Of a stretch of DNA of 64,000 bases, positions 24,186 to 34,002 are shown in pieces (the first letter of the stretch is position 1; each line of letters opens with the position of its first letter). Source of the DNA: Aselliscus stoliczkanus (taxonomy: Eukaryota; Chordata; Mammalia; Chiroptera; Hipposideridae); NCBI GenBank assembly GCA_033961575.1, contig CM066732.1, positions 109,432,687 to 109,496,686 of the forward strand, given 5' to 3'. The translations under genes were made by a program, and so were the position numbers. The notes beneath the pieces are model-generated. The model searched no databases. It worked only from the letters and a program-made list of their open reading frames with translations, and was not told the DNA's origin.

Positions 24186-25509
24186 ATCATACATACCGCC
24201 AATTACATTTTTTTACTTGTTTAATAACCCTAACAGCTTTTAGCACTGGGCTGAGCACTGGCTGACTTCCAATTAATACATATTAAACTGGGTTAAAATT
24301 GGTTGTTACCAGTGTTCCTTGGGAACTCTGGAAGATACCCTGCCTCCTTGTTAGGAGGTTACCCCGAGTTTACTCCGTCCACATCATACCCACCTCCCCC
24401 AACCCATGCCTATGACCTGTGTCTTTGAAAGGACCTTTCCTTTTTGCCTCAGTTCAACTTATAACATTGTTCACGTTTGACAGAGTTCCCCACATAGACC
24501 CTGAATGGTGTACAACCTCTCCAGAGGTTTCTGGAATGATAGGCCAGAGTCCCTAAACTACCACTGCCCCCCAAGTATAGGGACCCTTCTTGGGACTTGA
24601 CCCACAGCACTTATCTTATTTCTCACTCCAGCTTCATGGTCCTGAGAGCATCAAACTAGCTTATTCCAAGCTGAAGGATTTGAGCACCTATTATGTACCA
24701 GCACTGGAGCAAATCCACCACAAAACCCGGATGGGAAGATTGGTTTAACCAAAGGGTAGGGTGGTGTAAATAACCCAGGAACCCAGCAATACAGGCACAC
24801 CCTGCAGCTGGAGTGCTGGCAACAAACCATTAGCCACAGCTGCTGCGATTGTGTGTAGCTACCAACCTCCAGTAGAAACGCACCATTTGGAAGTTAGTAG
24901 ATTGATTCATGAGGATGATGACTTTTCACATGCCGGGGACACGGAATTGATGATCGAGTAGCCCGTTCCATGATCTATGCTTTCCACTAGGAATTCTCAT
25001 ATAACAAAGCCTGAAACTCAGGCCTTGAACTCTCAGAGGTGATTTCCATCTGGCTAAACGTTAATACACATCCTGATACTCCCAAGCAAACTGTAAGGTC
25101 ATTCATCCTACAGATGTTTATTGAGTACATACTACGTGTGAGGCACTATATCAGGACTAGTGGATTGATCATTATCCAGAAAAGGAAAGGCAAATACACA
25201 GAAAGCATACCATAAATCCCCCGTCCTTCGCCTAAGGCAGACACCAATCTTCTCAAGAGCCTGAACGTGGTCTTACAACCCATCTCTAAATAGGGTTCTA
25301 GGCAATCCTATCCATCAGATTGACATGCCATATTAAATCTGTTTGCAGTCTTAGAGCTAAAACACGACAGGTACTTAGAGAACATGGAGACAGCAAGAAA
25401 AAGAAGTCCATGCAGCCATCTTGGAATGAGGTGGGGGAATTTTTAAAACAGGTTGGTGTGACAATGCAGGCTAAGCCAAGGCCATCTTGGGAACCTTGGC
25501 AATAGGTCC

Positions 25510-25700
25510 CAGCTAAGAGCACAGATGCTGCTATGTGACCTTGAGCAAGTCACTTCACCTCTCTGAGCCCCATTTTTCTGATTTATAAAATAAAGGTGAT
25601 AATTATACTACCTACTTCCTAGGGTTATTACAGGCAGTAAATGAGATGATGTAATGTAAAGCATTTAATAATACCTGTCTAATAGTAAACAATGTGCTTT
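25510..25700 (+). repeat. MIR SINE
   Basis: Sense MIR with tgtgaccttgagcaagtcac, ttcacctctctgagccccat and gtaaatgagatgatgtaatg. Confidence 0.8.
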
Positions 25701-26344
25701 ATTAATGAAATAGACTGCATTTATGTTAAGAAAGACATCCTGGACATTTGATAAGATAGAAAGCTTTTAGGCCCAAGTACTAGAGCCAGAGTTATCTCAT
25801 TTCCATTGGAAAATGTGCTTGTTGAACCCCCTCAAAGCTAGTTTCTAGGAAGTGCCCCAGAATATAGAAATGTAGTTATTAGGACACATTTCTTAGCCAG
25901 AGCTCTGTCCCACCCCAAAACTGACCCCATCAAACAGAGGCAAAAGTGAACCATGGCAGTGTATTTTCTTGCCTTTGTCAGGTGCCTAAAAGATATATAT
26001 CCTTAGATTTATGAAAGAGGACCCCGACCAAATACATGGACTAGTCCCAACAGGATTGCATCCAGAAATCGGTGAGAATGCCAGATATACTAGACTCCTA
26101 TTCTGCCTTCTTTTGTCAGATAATACTTATTATTATTATTATTTTACAAATACAATATAAGTCCTCTGTAGACATTTAGGAAATACAGAGAAGGAAAAAG
26201 AAGAAAATAAAAGGCATTCATAATCCCGGCACCCAGGGGGAAAAATTGGGGTATCTATCCATCCAGACTTTCCATCTGCGTTTTTAAATTTGAAAAAAAA
26301 AAAAAAAAAAAAGAGAGAGAGATTTTTAATTTTAAAACTCCTTG

Positions 26345-26418
26345 CTTAAATTCTCTTTCTCTCCCCCTCTCCTTTCCCCCTCTCCGCTCCTCCTCTCCCT
26401 CCCCATTCCCACCCCTAG
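26345..26418 (+). promoter_or_regulatory. LIPC: Long polypyrimidine tract and acceptor of LIPC exon 7
   Basis: About 70 bases of almost pure C/T, such as ctctttctctccccctctcc, run up to the acceptor acccctag. The few purines sit mainly near the end. This is far longer than the usual 15-25 base tract and should make a strong U2AF/PTB binding region in the pre-mRNA. An A run and a GA repeat lie about 25-60 bases upstream of it. Confidence 0.8.
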
Positions 26419-26536
26419 TTTATCATTACCAGTTCATGCTCCAGTTCCTCAACCAAATCGAGAAACCAGTAGAACCGACTTTTTCCATGTCGCTCCTGGG
26501 AACAAAAGAGGAAGTGCAGAAAATCCCCATCACTCT
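26419..26536 (+). CDS. LIPC: Hepatic lipase (LIPC) exon 7, start of PLAT domain
   Basis: The 118 bases complete a valine codon and encode YHYQFMLQFLNQIEKPVEPT, then FSMSLLGTKEEVQKIPIT and two bases of a leucine codon. The human equivalent is YHYQFKIQFINQTETPIQTT followed by FTMSLLGTK. This begins the C-terminal PLAT (lipoxygenase-like beta-barrel) domain, which contacts lipoprotein substrate. The human sequon NQT reads NQI here, so that N-glycosylation site is missing. Acceptor is acccctag, donor gtgagt. Confidence 0.97.
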
Positions 26537-28100
26537 GTGAGTATGAGGAGCAGCCCCATCTATGGGGACCACAGGCTTAACATTCTCACTGGGTCTGCGT
26601 GGACGGGGCTTTTCGAGGGTGAGGCCAGACGCAACTTCCTCTTCTCAGCCCAGTAAGGCTGCCCCAAACAAACACCCTATCAGATGGGACATCCACCCAC
26701 ACCCAGCGCCTTGTCATCCTTCCTTGCCTCACTCAGGTCCACGACTGCTTTATGTTGACACTATCTGTGTATGTGATGGGCCCACTGCAGTGGGGGCAGA
26801 GCAGAGAGGGAAGCCAGAGGTGGCCCAGTCCATGTCCACAGCGCAGGAAGTAGATCCGAGCAGGAGGAGTGGTGAGGGCCAGAGCAGGTGGCCACAGGAA
26901 GGCCCTGAGTGCCTTTCCAGGGAGTTCTGAAAAGTAGCCCAGAAACAAAACCGGTATCATTCAACTTGGCACCAATGTCCCATCCCAATTAGCCTGCACT
27001 GCCAGCCCTTCCCATCTGTCCTTCGTCCTGTTACACACCTGCTCACAACACAAGCAGGGCCTCATGCCTCCCGCAGACGCTCCCCAGCTTCCTGGCCAGA
27101 AAAGGCTCACTAGCTGCTTTTCCTCAGCTTCTCGACTCTCATGATGGGTTTTCCTTCAGAAGTGGCACTAGGCCTCTACTCACTCCAGGGACAGTCCTCA
27201 GCTTCCGAAAACTGCCCCCAAGCTTTGATCTCTGATCATCACACTGATTCAGTTCCTGAGCAAGTATTTGTGGGTGCTCTGCACTCGAGGTAGAGAGGAC
27301 CCTATCCTTAGGATGCTCCCAGCCTAGTGGGGCAGGGACGGGGGCATTCTTAAATGGTTCTCTACAACATTCTGCTCGAGCTACTCAAGGGAGCCCTCCT
27401 CCATCTGTCACCCTAAATCCAGTGTTGCCTCTGCATTCTCCCACAGCTCTCCTGGAGGGATTGTTTTAAATAGTGGCATCTAGATGCTCTGTCAATGTTG
27501 GAACGTTTTTAATGTCATGGAGATTAGTAAGTAAACCTGATAATGATAATTATGAATATGAATTTAAATCTTGTTCTAAATCGATGCACCTTTTTAATAT
27601 TTGGTTTTCTATTACTCTTATGTTTTGTTATTTTAATAGAAGTTTCTAAGTATTTGGTAAGAGGGAAGCATCACTGGGGAGAGAAGAGTGTGTCGTGTGG
27701 CTCCACTGTGTCAATCAAACCTAAAAAGAGCTGAACAGTGCAGAGGCCACTGGCAAAGCCCCCCACTCTCCTCAGGGGCAGTTTTTCCGATTTGTTAACC
27801 TGGACATTAGGAGGCCTGAGCTAAACAAAGTTAACTAGGCTTTTTATTGTGGGACTCTGGGAGCCTTTTTAATATGCTAACACAGAAAATAGCATGGTTT
27901 CCCCAATATTGCTTGTCTAGGAAGCCTTTCTTCATCCTGGAGTATCTGTTGCTATCTCTGACCAATACCAGTTTGAGAAATACAGCAGAAAAGACCACCC
28001 CAAGTCACTCAGGCAAACCTAACACATCCTGAATGCACCTAAGAATCACTTTGCTGTTAGGAATAAACTGACTATGTCTGGTTTCCATTGTATCTTCAAG
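26537..28100 (+). other. LIPC: LIPC intron 7
   Basis: A 1.56 kb intron with donor gtgagtat and acceptor tgtatcttcaag. I recognised no clear transposon or additional exon; weak L2-like text lies near 27000-27130. Confidence 0.88.
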
Positions 28101-28319
28101 GGGCGAAGGAGTTACTAGTAATAAAACCTATTCCCTTCTTATCACATTGGATATGGACATTGGTGAGCTGGTCATGATCAAGTTCAAGTGGGAAAACAGC
28201 GCAGTGTGGGCCAACGTCTGGAACACAGTCCAAACCATCATCCCATGGGGCAGAGGGCCCCTCTACTCAGGCCTTATTCTAAAGAGCATCAGAGTCAAAG
28301 CAGGAGAAACCCAACAAAG
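28101..28319 (+). CDS. LIPC: Hepatic lipase (LIPC) exon 8, PLAT domain
   Basis: The 219 bases encode GEGVTSNKTYSLLITLDMDI, GELVMIKFKWENSAVWANVW, NTVQTIIPWGRGPLYSGLIL and KSIRVKAGETQQ. The PLAT core is conserved with human (IKFKWENSAVWANVW identical), and SNKT retains an N-glycosylation sequon. The first base completes the leucine of exon 7, and the last two bases start an arginine codon. Acceptor is tgtatcttcaag, donor gtgagt. Confidence 0.97.
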
Positions 28320-28339
28320 GTGAGTGCTGACTTAACCTC

Positions 28340-28530
28340 CTCCTAACATCTGTTATGCATCTACATGTGCCAGCGGTTCCACAATTTAATATTGGCATTG
28401 ATCTTATGCAGTTGGCACTGTTCTACCCTAATGATGGAGTCCAGGCACTCAGAAAGGTGAAATGGCCTGCCTGAGTTCTCACAGCCACAGGTGGAGGGAC
28501 CAGGGTCTGCACCCAGGTCCCCTGAGTCCC
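28340..28530 (-). repeat. MIR SINE
   Basis: Reversed MIR with ctcagaaaggtgaaatggcc, ctcacagccacaggtggagg and gcacccaggtcccctgag. Confidence 0.6.
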
Positions 28531-28589
28531 AGCCTAGTCTCTCCCCACTGTCCGTGGTTAACAACTGCCTGCCTTAGCACTTTGAGAAC

Positions 28590-28690
28590 CACCTCAGTAG
28601 CCCAACTGCTTCTCAAACCCCAAAGTATGTATGAATCACCAGGGGACGTATGTGCTGCTGGTCCAAGGACCACACTTTGCGTGGCAAGGA
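28590..28690 (+). mobile_element. MER5A-like hAT fragment
   Basis: Contains tatgaatcaccaggggacgt, tgtgctgctggtccaaggac and cacactttgcgtggcaagg, the right end of MER5A in this orientation. It has a single ctgctggtcc block, a useful comparison for the expanded copy near 30430. Confidence 0.65.
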
Positions 28691-28774
28691 CCCAGATATG
28701 ACATTTTGTTGTTGTTGTTTACCCAGAAACATGCTTTTAAGGGATCTCAAACTCAAAATCTCACTCTGTGGTAG

Positions 28775-28930
28775 CGCCTTTCAAACCTTAAAATGCCAAA
28801 GAATCACTGGAAAAACTTATTAAACAGACAGAATTCCCAGCCCCACCTGCAGAGTTACTGATTCACGGTGGTCTGCAAAGGGACCCAGGACACACATTTG
28901 TTACTAAGAGCCCTGAGAAAGTCTGATGTG
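28775..28930 (+). mobile_element. MER5A/B-like hAT element
   Basis: Contains aaagaatcactggaaaaact, cagaattcccagccccacct, gcagagttactgattcacgg and gcaaagggacccaggacac, matching the ancient MER5 family as I remember it. Confidence 0.7.
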
Positions 28931-29774
28931 GACCAATGGGTGACCCTTAAGAAATACCACTCTGTGTGATTTAACATCTCTCTTGGCCCCAAGGCCTCCA
29001 GGGATAATAAAGGGTGAGGGAGGGATAGGGAATAAAGGAAAGAAAGGATAGTCCAGCTGCTCCTTTAGTCCTCTCAGCAGGGCTGCCCAACATACTTTGC
29101 CATAGCAACCATAGCTGTCTATAGTTCTGCAGGTCTCCATAAAAGGAGAATTCTGCCCAGACCCTTCCCTAGCTCTTCCCCATGTGTTCAAGACATGCAT
29201 CTCTCCTCTCCCAAACTCCTTTGTTGGGGAGCCCATTTCTCTCTTTGGCTTGTCCCCAGAAGAGATGGAAAACAGCAGGCCCCTCACCTCTGAACTCCTC
29301 TCCCCGCTGGCCTCTCAGGTTTCACTGCCAGGAGGGGGCCCAGGGCAGATTCTCCCCGCCACCCCCTCCCACCCCCCGCCACCCCCTACCCCAGTCCCTG
29401 ATACAACCGCACTCTGAGATTTTATCTTCTTGGGATACAAAATCCTGGCAATTACCAAAAGCATACTCTGCAGTCTGCCAACAGATTTCTCCACATGATC
29501 AATCTGAGAAAATTAAACTGCCTCTCTCCTCTTATACGCTTAGCTATTCTTGCGTGACTTTTTGGCTCTTCGGATCAGCTCTACTTCTGAGCGCCCCCCC
29601 TCCCTGCATTCTCTCCGCTAGAGAGCAAGCAATTTCTCGGTTTTAGTGACTGTTTGCCATGACAATTCTATGTGACTTGACCTGAAAGGTAGTACAAAAG
29701 GCAACACTGCCTTTTTCACTGGTGCCTGTCCACATGGCTCTCAAGAAGGAAAGAGGGGCAGGAGGAAAAGGCCC

Positions 29775-29940
29775 CCACTGAGATCCTACTGCACAGCGGG
29801 CAGTAGAGCATTGCGCTCATGGAATCTTCCCAATGACCCTTTGAAATGGGTAGTATTGGCTGGCAGATTTGGAACCTAAGGCTCACAGAAGCCACACAGC
29901 TTGGGGGCGTCGCTAATAATTGTCCATGCCCAGCTCTGAC
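29775..29940 (-). repeat. MIR SINE fragment
   Basis: Reversed MIR remnant with gaccctttgaaatgggtagt and ggctcacagaagccacacag. Confidence 0.5.
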
Positions 29941-30304
29941 TTGGGTTTGTCTGATTCATTGCCCATTTTGTCGTCCGTGCACTGTTTCCAGCAGCTCCTT
30001 CCTCCATTATCCTATTAATCTGGCTGAGGGAAAGCCAGAGCTCTAGCAGAGCTGTAGTGCTGGACATTACTACATACGCACACCAAACCCTTCCTCCTAG
30101 GAGGTGCCTGCTGCAAAGAGGCGAAGGGCTGTGGGGCCTGTAGTTTGTTTTTAGTTGGAAGTATTCAGGGCCTCCTATGTGTCTTCACAGTACCAGCTGC
30201 CATTGGGGATACCCAAAACAATTTGAGCTGTGGCTCTTGGCATAAAGAAACTCCAGGGTCTAATTAGGAAAACAAGATACATTAACGTGACTAATAAAGT
30301 GCCC

Positions 30305-30915
30305 CATCCCAGGACTTCTCAAGCTTCTAATGTACACATAAATCCTGTGGGAACCATGGTAACATGCAGTGCTGCTTCAGTAGGTCTGGGGAGGGGCCTG
30401 AAATTCTGCATTTCTAACCTGCTCCCTGGGCTGATGCTGCTGGTCCCATTGCTGCTGCGGCTGCTGCTGCTGGTCCCGGGGCTGATGCTCCCGGTCCCCC
30501 TGGTGATGCTGCTGGTCCCCCTGCTGATGCTGCTGGTCCCCCTGCTGATGCTGCTGGTCCCGGGGCTGATGCTCCCGGTCCCCCTGGTGATGCTGCTGGT
30601 CCCCCTGTTGATGCTGCTGGTCCCCCTGCTGATGCTGCTGGTCCTGGGGCTGCTGCTCCTGATCCCCCGGTGATGCTGCTGGTCCCCCTGGTGCTGATGC
30701 TCCTGGCCCCGCTGCTGATGCTGATGCTGGACCCCCTGCTGATGTTGCTGGTCCCGGGGCTGATGCTCCTGGTCCCCCTGCTGATGCTCCTGGCCCCCCT
30801 GGTGATGCTGATGCTGCTCCTCCTGTTGCTGCTGCTGGCCCCCCTGCTAATGTTGCTGGTCCCAGTGCTGCTGCTGCTGCTGGTCCATAGACCACACTTG
30901 GACTAGCGAGGGCCT
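30305..30915 (+). mobile_element. MER5A-like hAT element interrupted by a minisatellite
   Basis: The left part (30305-30425) reads gtctggggaggggcctgaaa, ttctgcatttctaacctgct, then ccctgggctgatgctgctgg, and the right part (about 30881-30915) reads ggtccatagaccacacttgg. This is MER5A order: 'ttctgcatttctaac..gctccc.ggtgatgctgatgctgctggtcc...gaccacactttgag'. The two parts should be only about 30 bases apart but are separated by the 21-bp repeat array. Confidence 0.8.
30430..30885 (+). repeat. 21-bp GC-rich minisatellite
   Basis: About 450 bases made of variants of a 21-base unit, ctgctgatgctgctggtccc plus c, roughly 21 copies. Variant units (cggggctgatgctcccggtc, ccctggtgatgctgctggtc) recur in the same order 84 bases apart (30481 and 30565), showing a four-unit higher-order repeat. 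As 21 is divisible by three, frames stay open on both strands (heptads like LLMLLVP on +, DQQHQQG on -). Nothing else suggests that either is translated. It lies in LIPC intron 8. Confidence 0.93.
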
Positions 30916-31059
30916 AGTACTGCATGGCCTAGGAAGTCTAAGAAGAAAGACATCAGTTCAGGTTGATGCTGTTGAGCCTGTGCTCTCACAGGTTTTGAGG
31001 AGGCCAGGAGGCATTCCCAGAGAACTAAGCAGGGAGCAAAGTAAACTCTAATTGTGACT

Positions 31060-31190
31060 TCACTGCTTACCACCTATGTAGAACGAATATGTAGAATAAC
31101 TCAGGGAATAACTGCACCTCTCTAAGACTCAGTTCTTTAGTAATAAATGGGAATTATAATATGTATCTCATGAGATTAATAACAATTACC
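31060..31190 (+). repeat. MIR SINE fragment
   Basis: Sense MIR remnant with gcacctctctaagactcagt and ctttagtaataaatgggaat, then 'tatctcatgagattaataac'. Confidence 0.5.
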
Positions 31191-31708
31191 AATTTTTAAT
31201 TACCTTCTACAAACCAAATTCCCAGAGCCAGGACGCAAATACTTAAACTTGTGGTCTTAATCTCTCTGCTGCCTACAAGGAGGGGAACATGGTTAATTCA
31301 CTTGCTCTGTGACTCCACAGGAGGAGTTCAGTGAGAGGTGATTCTTTTCTCCCAGAGGCACGAAGTCTTTGTGGGGTGAAAGGAAAGGGCAGAAAATATT
31401 AGCCCTACAGCAGGACATAAAAAGCAATTGGCTAAATGTCATGAGAAGATGTTCAATTTCCACAGTAATTATATAAATGCAAAACAAAAATCAATGAAAT
31501 TATCTCCGGTCACCCATTAGTTTGGCAGGAATTAGAAGACGGGTAACATCCAGAGTTAGTAAATGTGTGGAGAAATGGGCATTTTTATACACTCGTAGAG
31601 GGAGCATAAGTTACAGAGCTCCTGCAGGGGAATTTCATTCAACAACTAACATTTGCTGAGCACCTACCTACCTTATGCCAGGCTCTTTGTGGGCATCAGA
31701 TACACAAG

Positions 31709-32072
31709 GTATGATCAAAAAATATGGTGAATGCTTAAATTTTTAAAAAATGTATTACAGTAAAAGACACATTGCCAATAACCCCCCTCAAAATATTCCC
31801 CCCTCACTTCGAACACACTTATTCCATTGTTCTTGCCACTTTTTGAAGCAGTTCTGGAAGTGTCTTTAGTTGTGCTGTCATGGCTGCCTCAATGTCCCAA
31901 ATCAATTCAAAACGTTTACCTTTCATGGTCATTTTGACTTCGGGGAAGAGCTGGAAGTCGTATGGTGCCAGATCCATTGAATAAGGTGGATGATGACATA
32001 CTATAATGTTTTTATTTGATAGAAATTGCCGTACCAGAAGTGATGTGTGACAGCCTTTTCCATATATGTACA
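31709..32072 (-). pseudogene. Mariner transposase remnant (3' half)
   Basis: The - strand frame at 31819-32073 encodes HHPPYSMDLAPYDFQLFPEV and KMTMKGKRFELIWDIEAAMT, matching the mariner transposase C-terminal core 'HPPYSPDLAPCDFxLFPxLK'. The third catalytic aspartate of the D,D34D type is in SMDLAPYD. The frame begins near the 'NARPHT' region (here GKGCHTSLLVRQFL). The 3' end continues toward 31709, where ggtatgatcaaaaaatatgg looks like the terminal repeat. The N-terminal half (DNA-binding domain and the first aspartate) is missing, so it is a dead fragment. Confidence 0.85.
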
Positions 32073-32489
32073 AATTGTTTGTTGCAATACTATTTGTAAA
32101 TAGTAAACCATTGGGAATAAAATCTCAATATTTATCAATAGGAAAATAGCTAAATACATTGTGCTATATCCGTACAACTGAATGTCATGCAGCAGATGAA
32201 AAAAAATAGATTTATATGTACTAATATAACAAGTCTCCAAGTACATTATTTGGTGACAAGAAAAATTTTCAGAAAAATACTTATTAAAATCTTTATGTTT
32301 GAATATGAACATCGATATATGTGTAAAGGCACAGAAATCGATCTGGAAAGACAGAATCCAAACGATGAAAGCATGGAGGGAAGTGACATTGGTGAAGGGT
32401 GATAGAGAAGAGGATCTTCAACATTTTACTTTATTTCCTTACTATTCCAGTTTTTCAAGAACACATTTATAAACTACTGACAACACTTT

Positions 32490-33010
32490 TTATTTCAGCT
32501 TTACTGAGGTATATTTAATAAATAACATTGTAAGATATTTAAAGGGTGCATCATGGTGATTTGATGTATAGATACATTGTGAAAGAATACCCCTATCTAT
32601 TGTGCTGTCGGAAAAGTCATGACGTATTTTTCTATGTTTTTAGTTGCAAAAATACATCATGACTTTTCTGACAACCCAATAGTTAAATAACACATCCATC
32701 TCCTCACATATTTATCATTGTTGTTATTGACAATAACATTTAAGTTTAATCTATTAACAAATGTCATTTTTACAATACTGTTACCAACTATAGTCACCAC
32801 ATTTTACATTAGATCCTCACACTTTTTTCCTCTCATAACTGAAAGTTTGTACCGTTTTACCAACTTCTCCCTATTTTCCCCTCCACCCAGCCCGCAGGAG
32901 CCACTTTTCTATGCTTTTTCTATGAATCTGACATTTTTTTTCTTTTTAGATTTCACACACAAGTAATATACCATGCAATGTTTGTCTTTGTCTGGCTCCC
33001 ACACTATTTT
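32490..33010 (-). mobile_element. L1 3' UTR fragment, antisense, split by a MITE
   Basis: The text tcagctttactgaggtatat and atcctcacacttttttcctc, with cacatccatctcctcacat, is the reverse of an L1 3' UTR region. The L1 text is interrupted at 32598 by the 80-base MITE and resumes after 32681, so the MITE is younger. Confidence 0.65.
32600..32679. mobile_element. Palindromic mariner-type MITE (copy 2)
   Basis: An 80-base palindrome with arms gtcggaaaagtcatgacgta and tacatcatgacttttctgac and end caacccaa, flanked by TA at 32598-32599 and 32680-32681. It is the same family as 11281-11361, with differences in the terminal bases (ttgtgctgtc instead of ttgggttgtc). Confidence 0.92.
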
Positions 33011-33759
33011 CATTTAAAAACTCTGATTTGTTAAAGACTTGATCTCAGAGGCACTTTACAGAAAAAGGAAACCATAAAATAGAATTCTCTGTAACTAAGG
33101 CTAAATTTTTTCTAATAGGTGCCGTTGAAGTTAACAAAAACATTGCATCTCATGCCAAACTACTAGTCAAAGCAGTTTATCCGTTGGTCTCCAAGAAAGA
33201 CCCAAAACAAATGTGGTGTCCTCTTTGGCTGGACAGGATCTGCACCAATAAGAGGAAGGGGCGGGGCTTACATGACAGCCAGACAGAGGGAGTGACAATG
33301 GTCTCATGTTCAGGGACCTTTAAGAACGTCATTGACAAATTGGAGTATGTTGGAGGAAGGGAGGCTGGGGAGTGAAGTCTGCCTGGGAGAAACAGTTACA
33401 GGAACTGTGAATGTTTGCCCTTGAGTCAGGGTGATACAGTGAAAGGAACAACAGTGACCCTCAAAACTTTGATGAGTGGTTATAAGGCAGTGCAAAGAAG
33501 GACTGCTCCTCGGACTTTTAGTTCTTATAGAACTGAAATAACCCCAAAGTGGAACACCAGAAAGCCTTACACTGATTGCTTTCATTGACTTGGGTTTTGC
33601 TTTTCTCTGAAGTTATGAAAATATTTGGAAACGTAAGAATCTAATGTTTTAAACAACATAGCATGTGTTACATCAATTGAGTATTTGACAAAGGGTGAAA
33701 CATTTCAATAAGCTCCACCTAAAATTGAATGCTGTGTTTACTTTATGTTTTCTCTTCAG

Positions 33760-33871
33760 AATAACATTTTGCTTAGAAAACATGGATGACCTACAACTTC
33801 ACCCAACCCAGGAGAAAACTTTTGTGAGATGTGGCATAAACTCTAGAAAACTGAAGCAAAAGGACACATGA
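33760..33871 (+). CDS. LIPC: Hepatic lipase (LIPC) exon 9, C-terminus and stop
   Basis: The 112 coding bases complete an arginine codon and encode ITFCLENMDDLQLHPTQEKT, then FVRCGINSRKLKQKDT and stop TGA (33869-33871). The human sequence reads MTFCSENTDDLLLRPTQEKI followed by FVKCEIKSKTSKRKIR. The two cysteines of the terminal PLAT disulfide are retained. The last residues are less basic than in human and end in an acidic and a polar residue. Acceptor is tttctcttcag. The 3' UTR follows, to about 34000. Confidence 0.96.
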
Positions 33872-34002
33872 GCTTTAATGAAGACCCAGTGTAAAGAACA
33901 AATGATCTTCTTTCTTATTTGGAATAGCTGCCTTATTTGGAAACCAAAGTTATATAAAGAATTTTGCATAAAATTTAATAAAGTTTAGATTTAAAGGGGA
34001 AG
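33872..34002 (+). other. LIPC: LIPC 3' UTR (approximate end)
   Basis: A short A/T-rich 3' UTR, about 130 bases. The human LIPC 3' UTR is also short. The end is set from the polyadenylation signal at 33977-33982 and is approximate. Confidence 0.75.
33977..33982 (+). terminator. LIPC: LIPC polyadenylation signal AATAAA
   Basis: A canonical AATAAA about 105 bases after the LIPC stop codon, in aaatttaataaagtttag. It is the first such hexamer after the stop; cleavage would be expected 10-30 bases later. Confidence 0.85.

Larger units (their letters stand above)
15310..26418 (+). other. LIPC: LIPC intron 6
   Basis: At 11.1 kb this is the largest complete LIPC intron here. It holds two long tRNA-derived SINEs in gene-sense orientation (18841-19266 and 21260-21682) and MIR pieces near 16200-16345, 16760-16905, 19865-20015, 22328-22440, 23580-23800, 23990-24185 and 25510-25700. 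A hAT-like remnant may lie near 17859-18000. A 20-base A run and short GA repeat (about 26293-26322) and a long pyrimidine tract (26345-26416) precede the acceptor. No additional coding exon was recognised. Confidence 0.88.
28320..33759 (+). other. LIPC: LIPC intron 8
   Basis: A 5.4 kb intron with donor gtgagtgc and acceptor tttctcttcag. It contains MIR pieces, three MER5A-like elements (one expanded into a minisatellite), a mariner transposase remnant on the - strand, and an antisense L1 3' piece with a MITE inside it. No other coding exon was recognised. Confidence 0.88.

Noticed and set aside
29182..29646. 154-codon ORF on the + strand in LIPC intron 8
   Set aside because: Proline- and serine-rich because of C/T-rich simple sequence; no conserved motif, in an intron, and no splice or start context.
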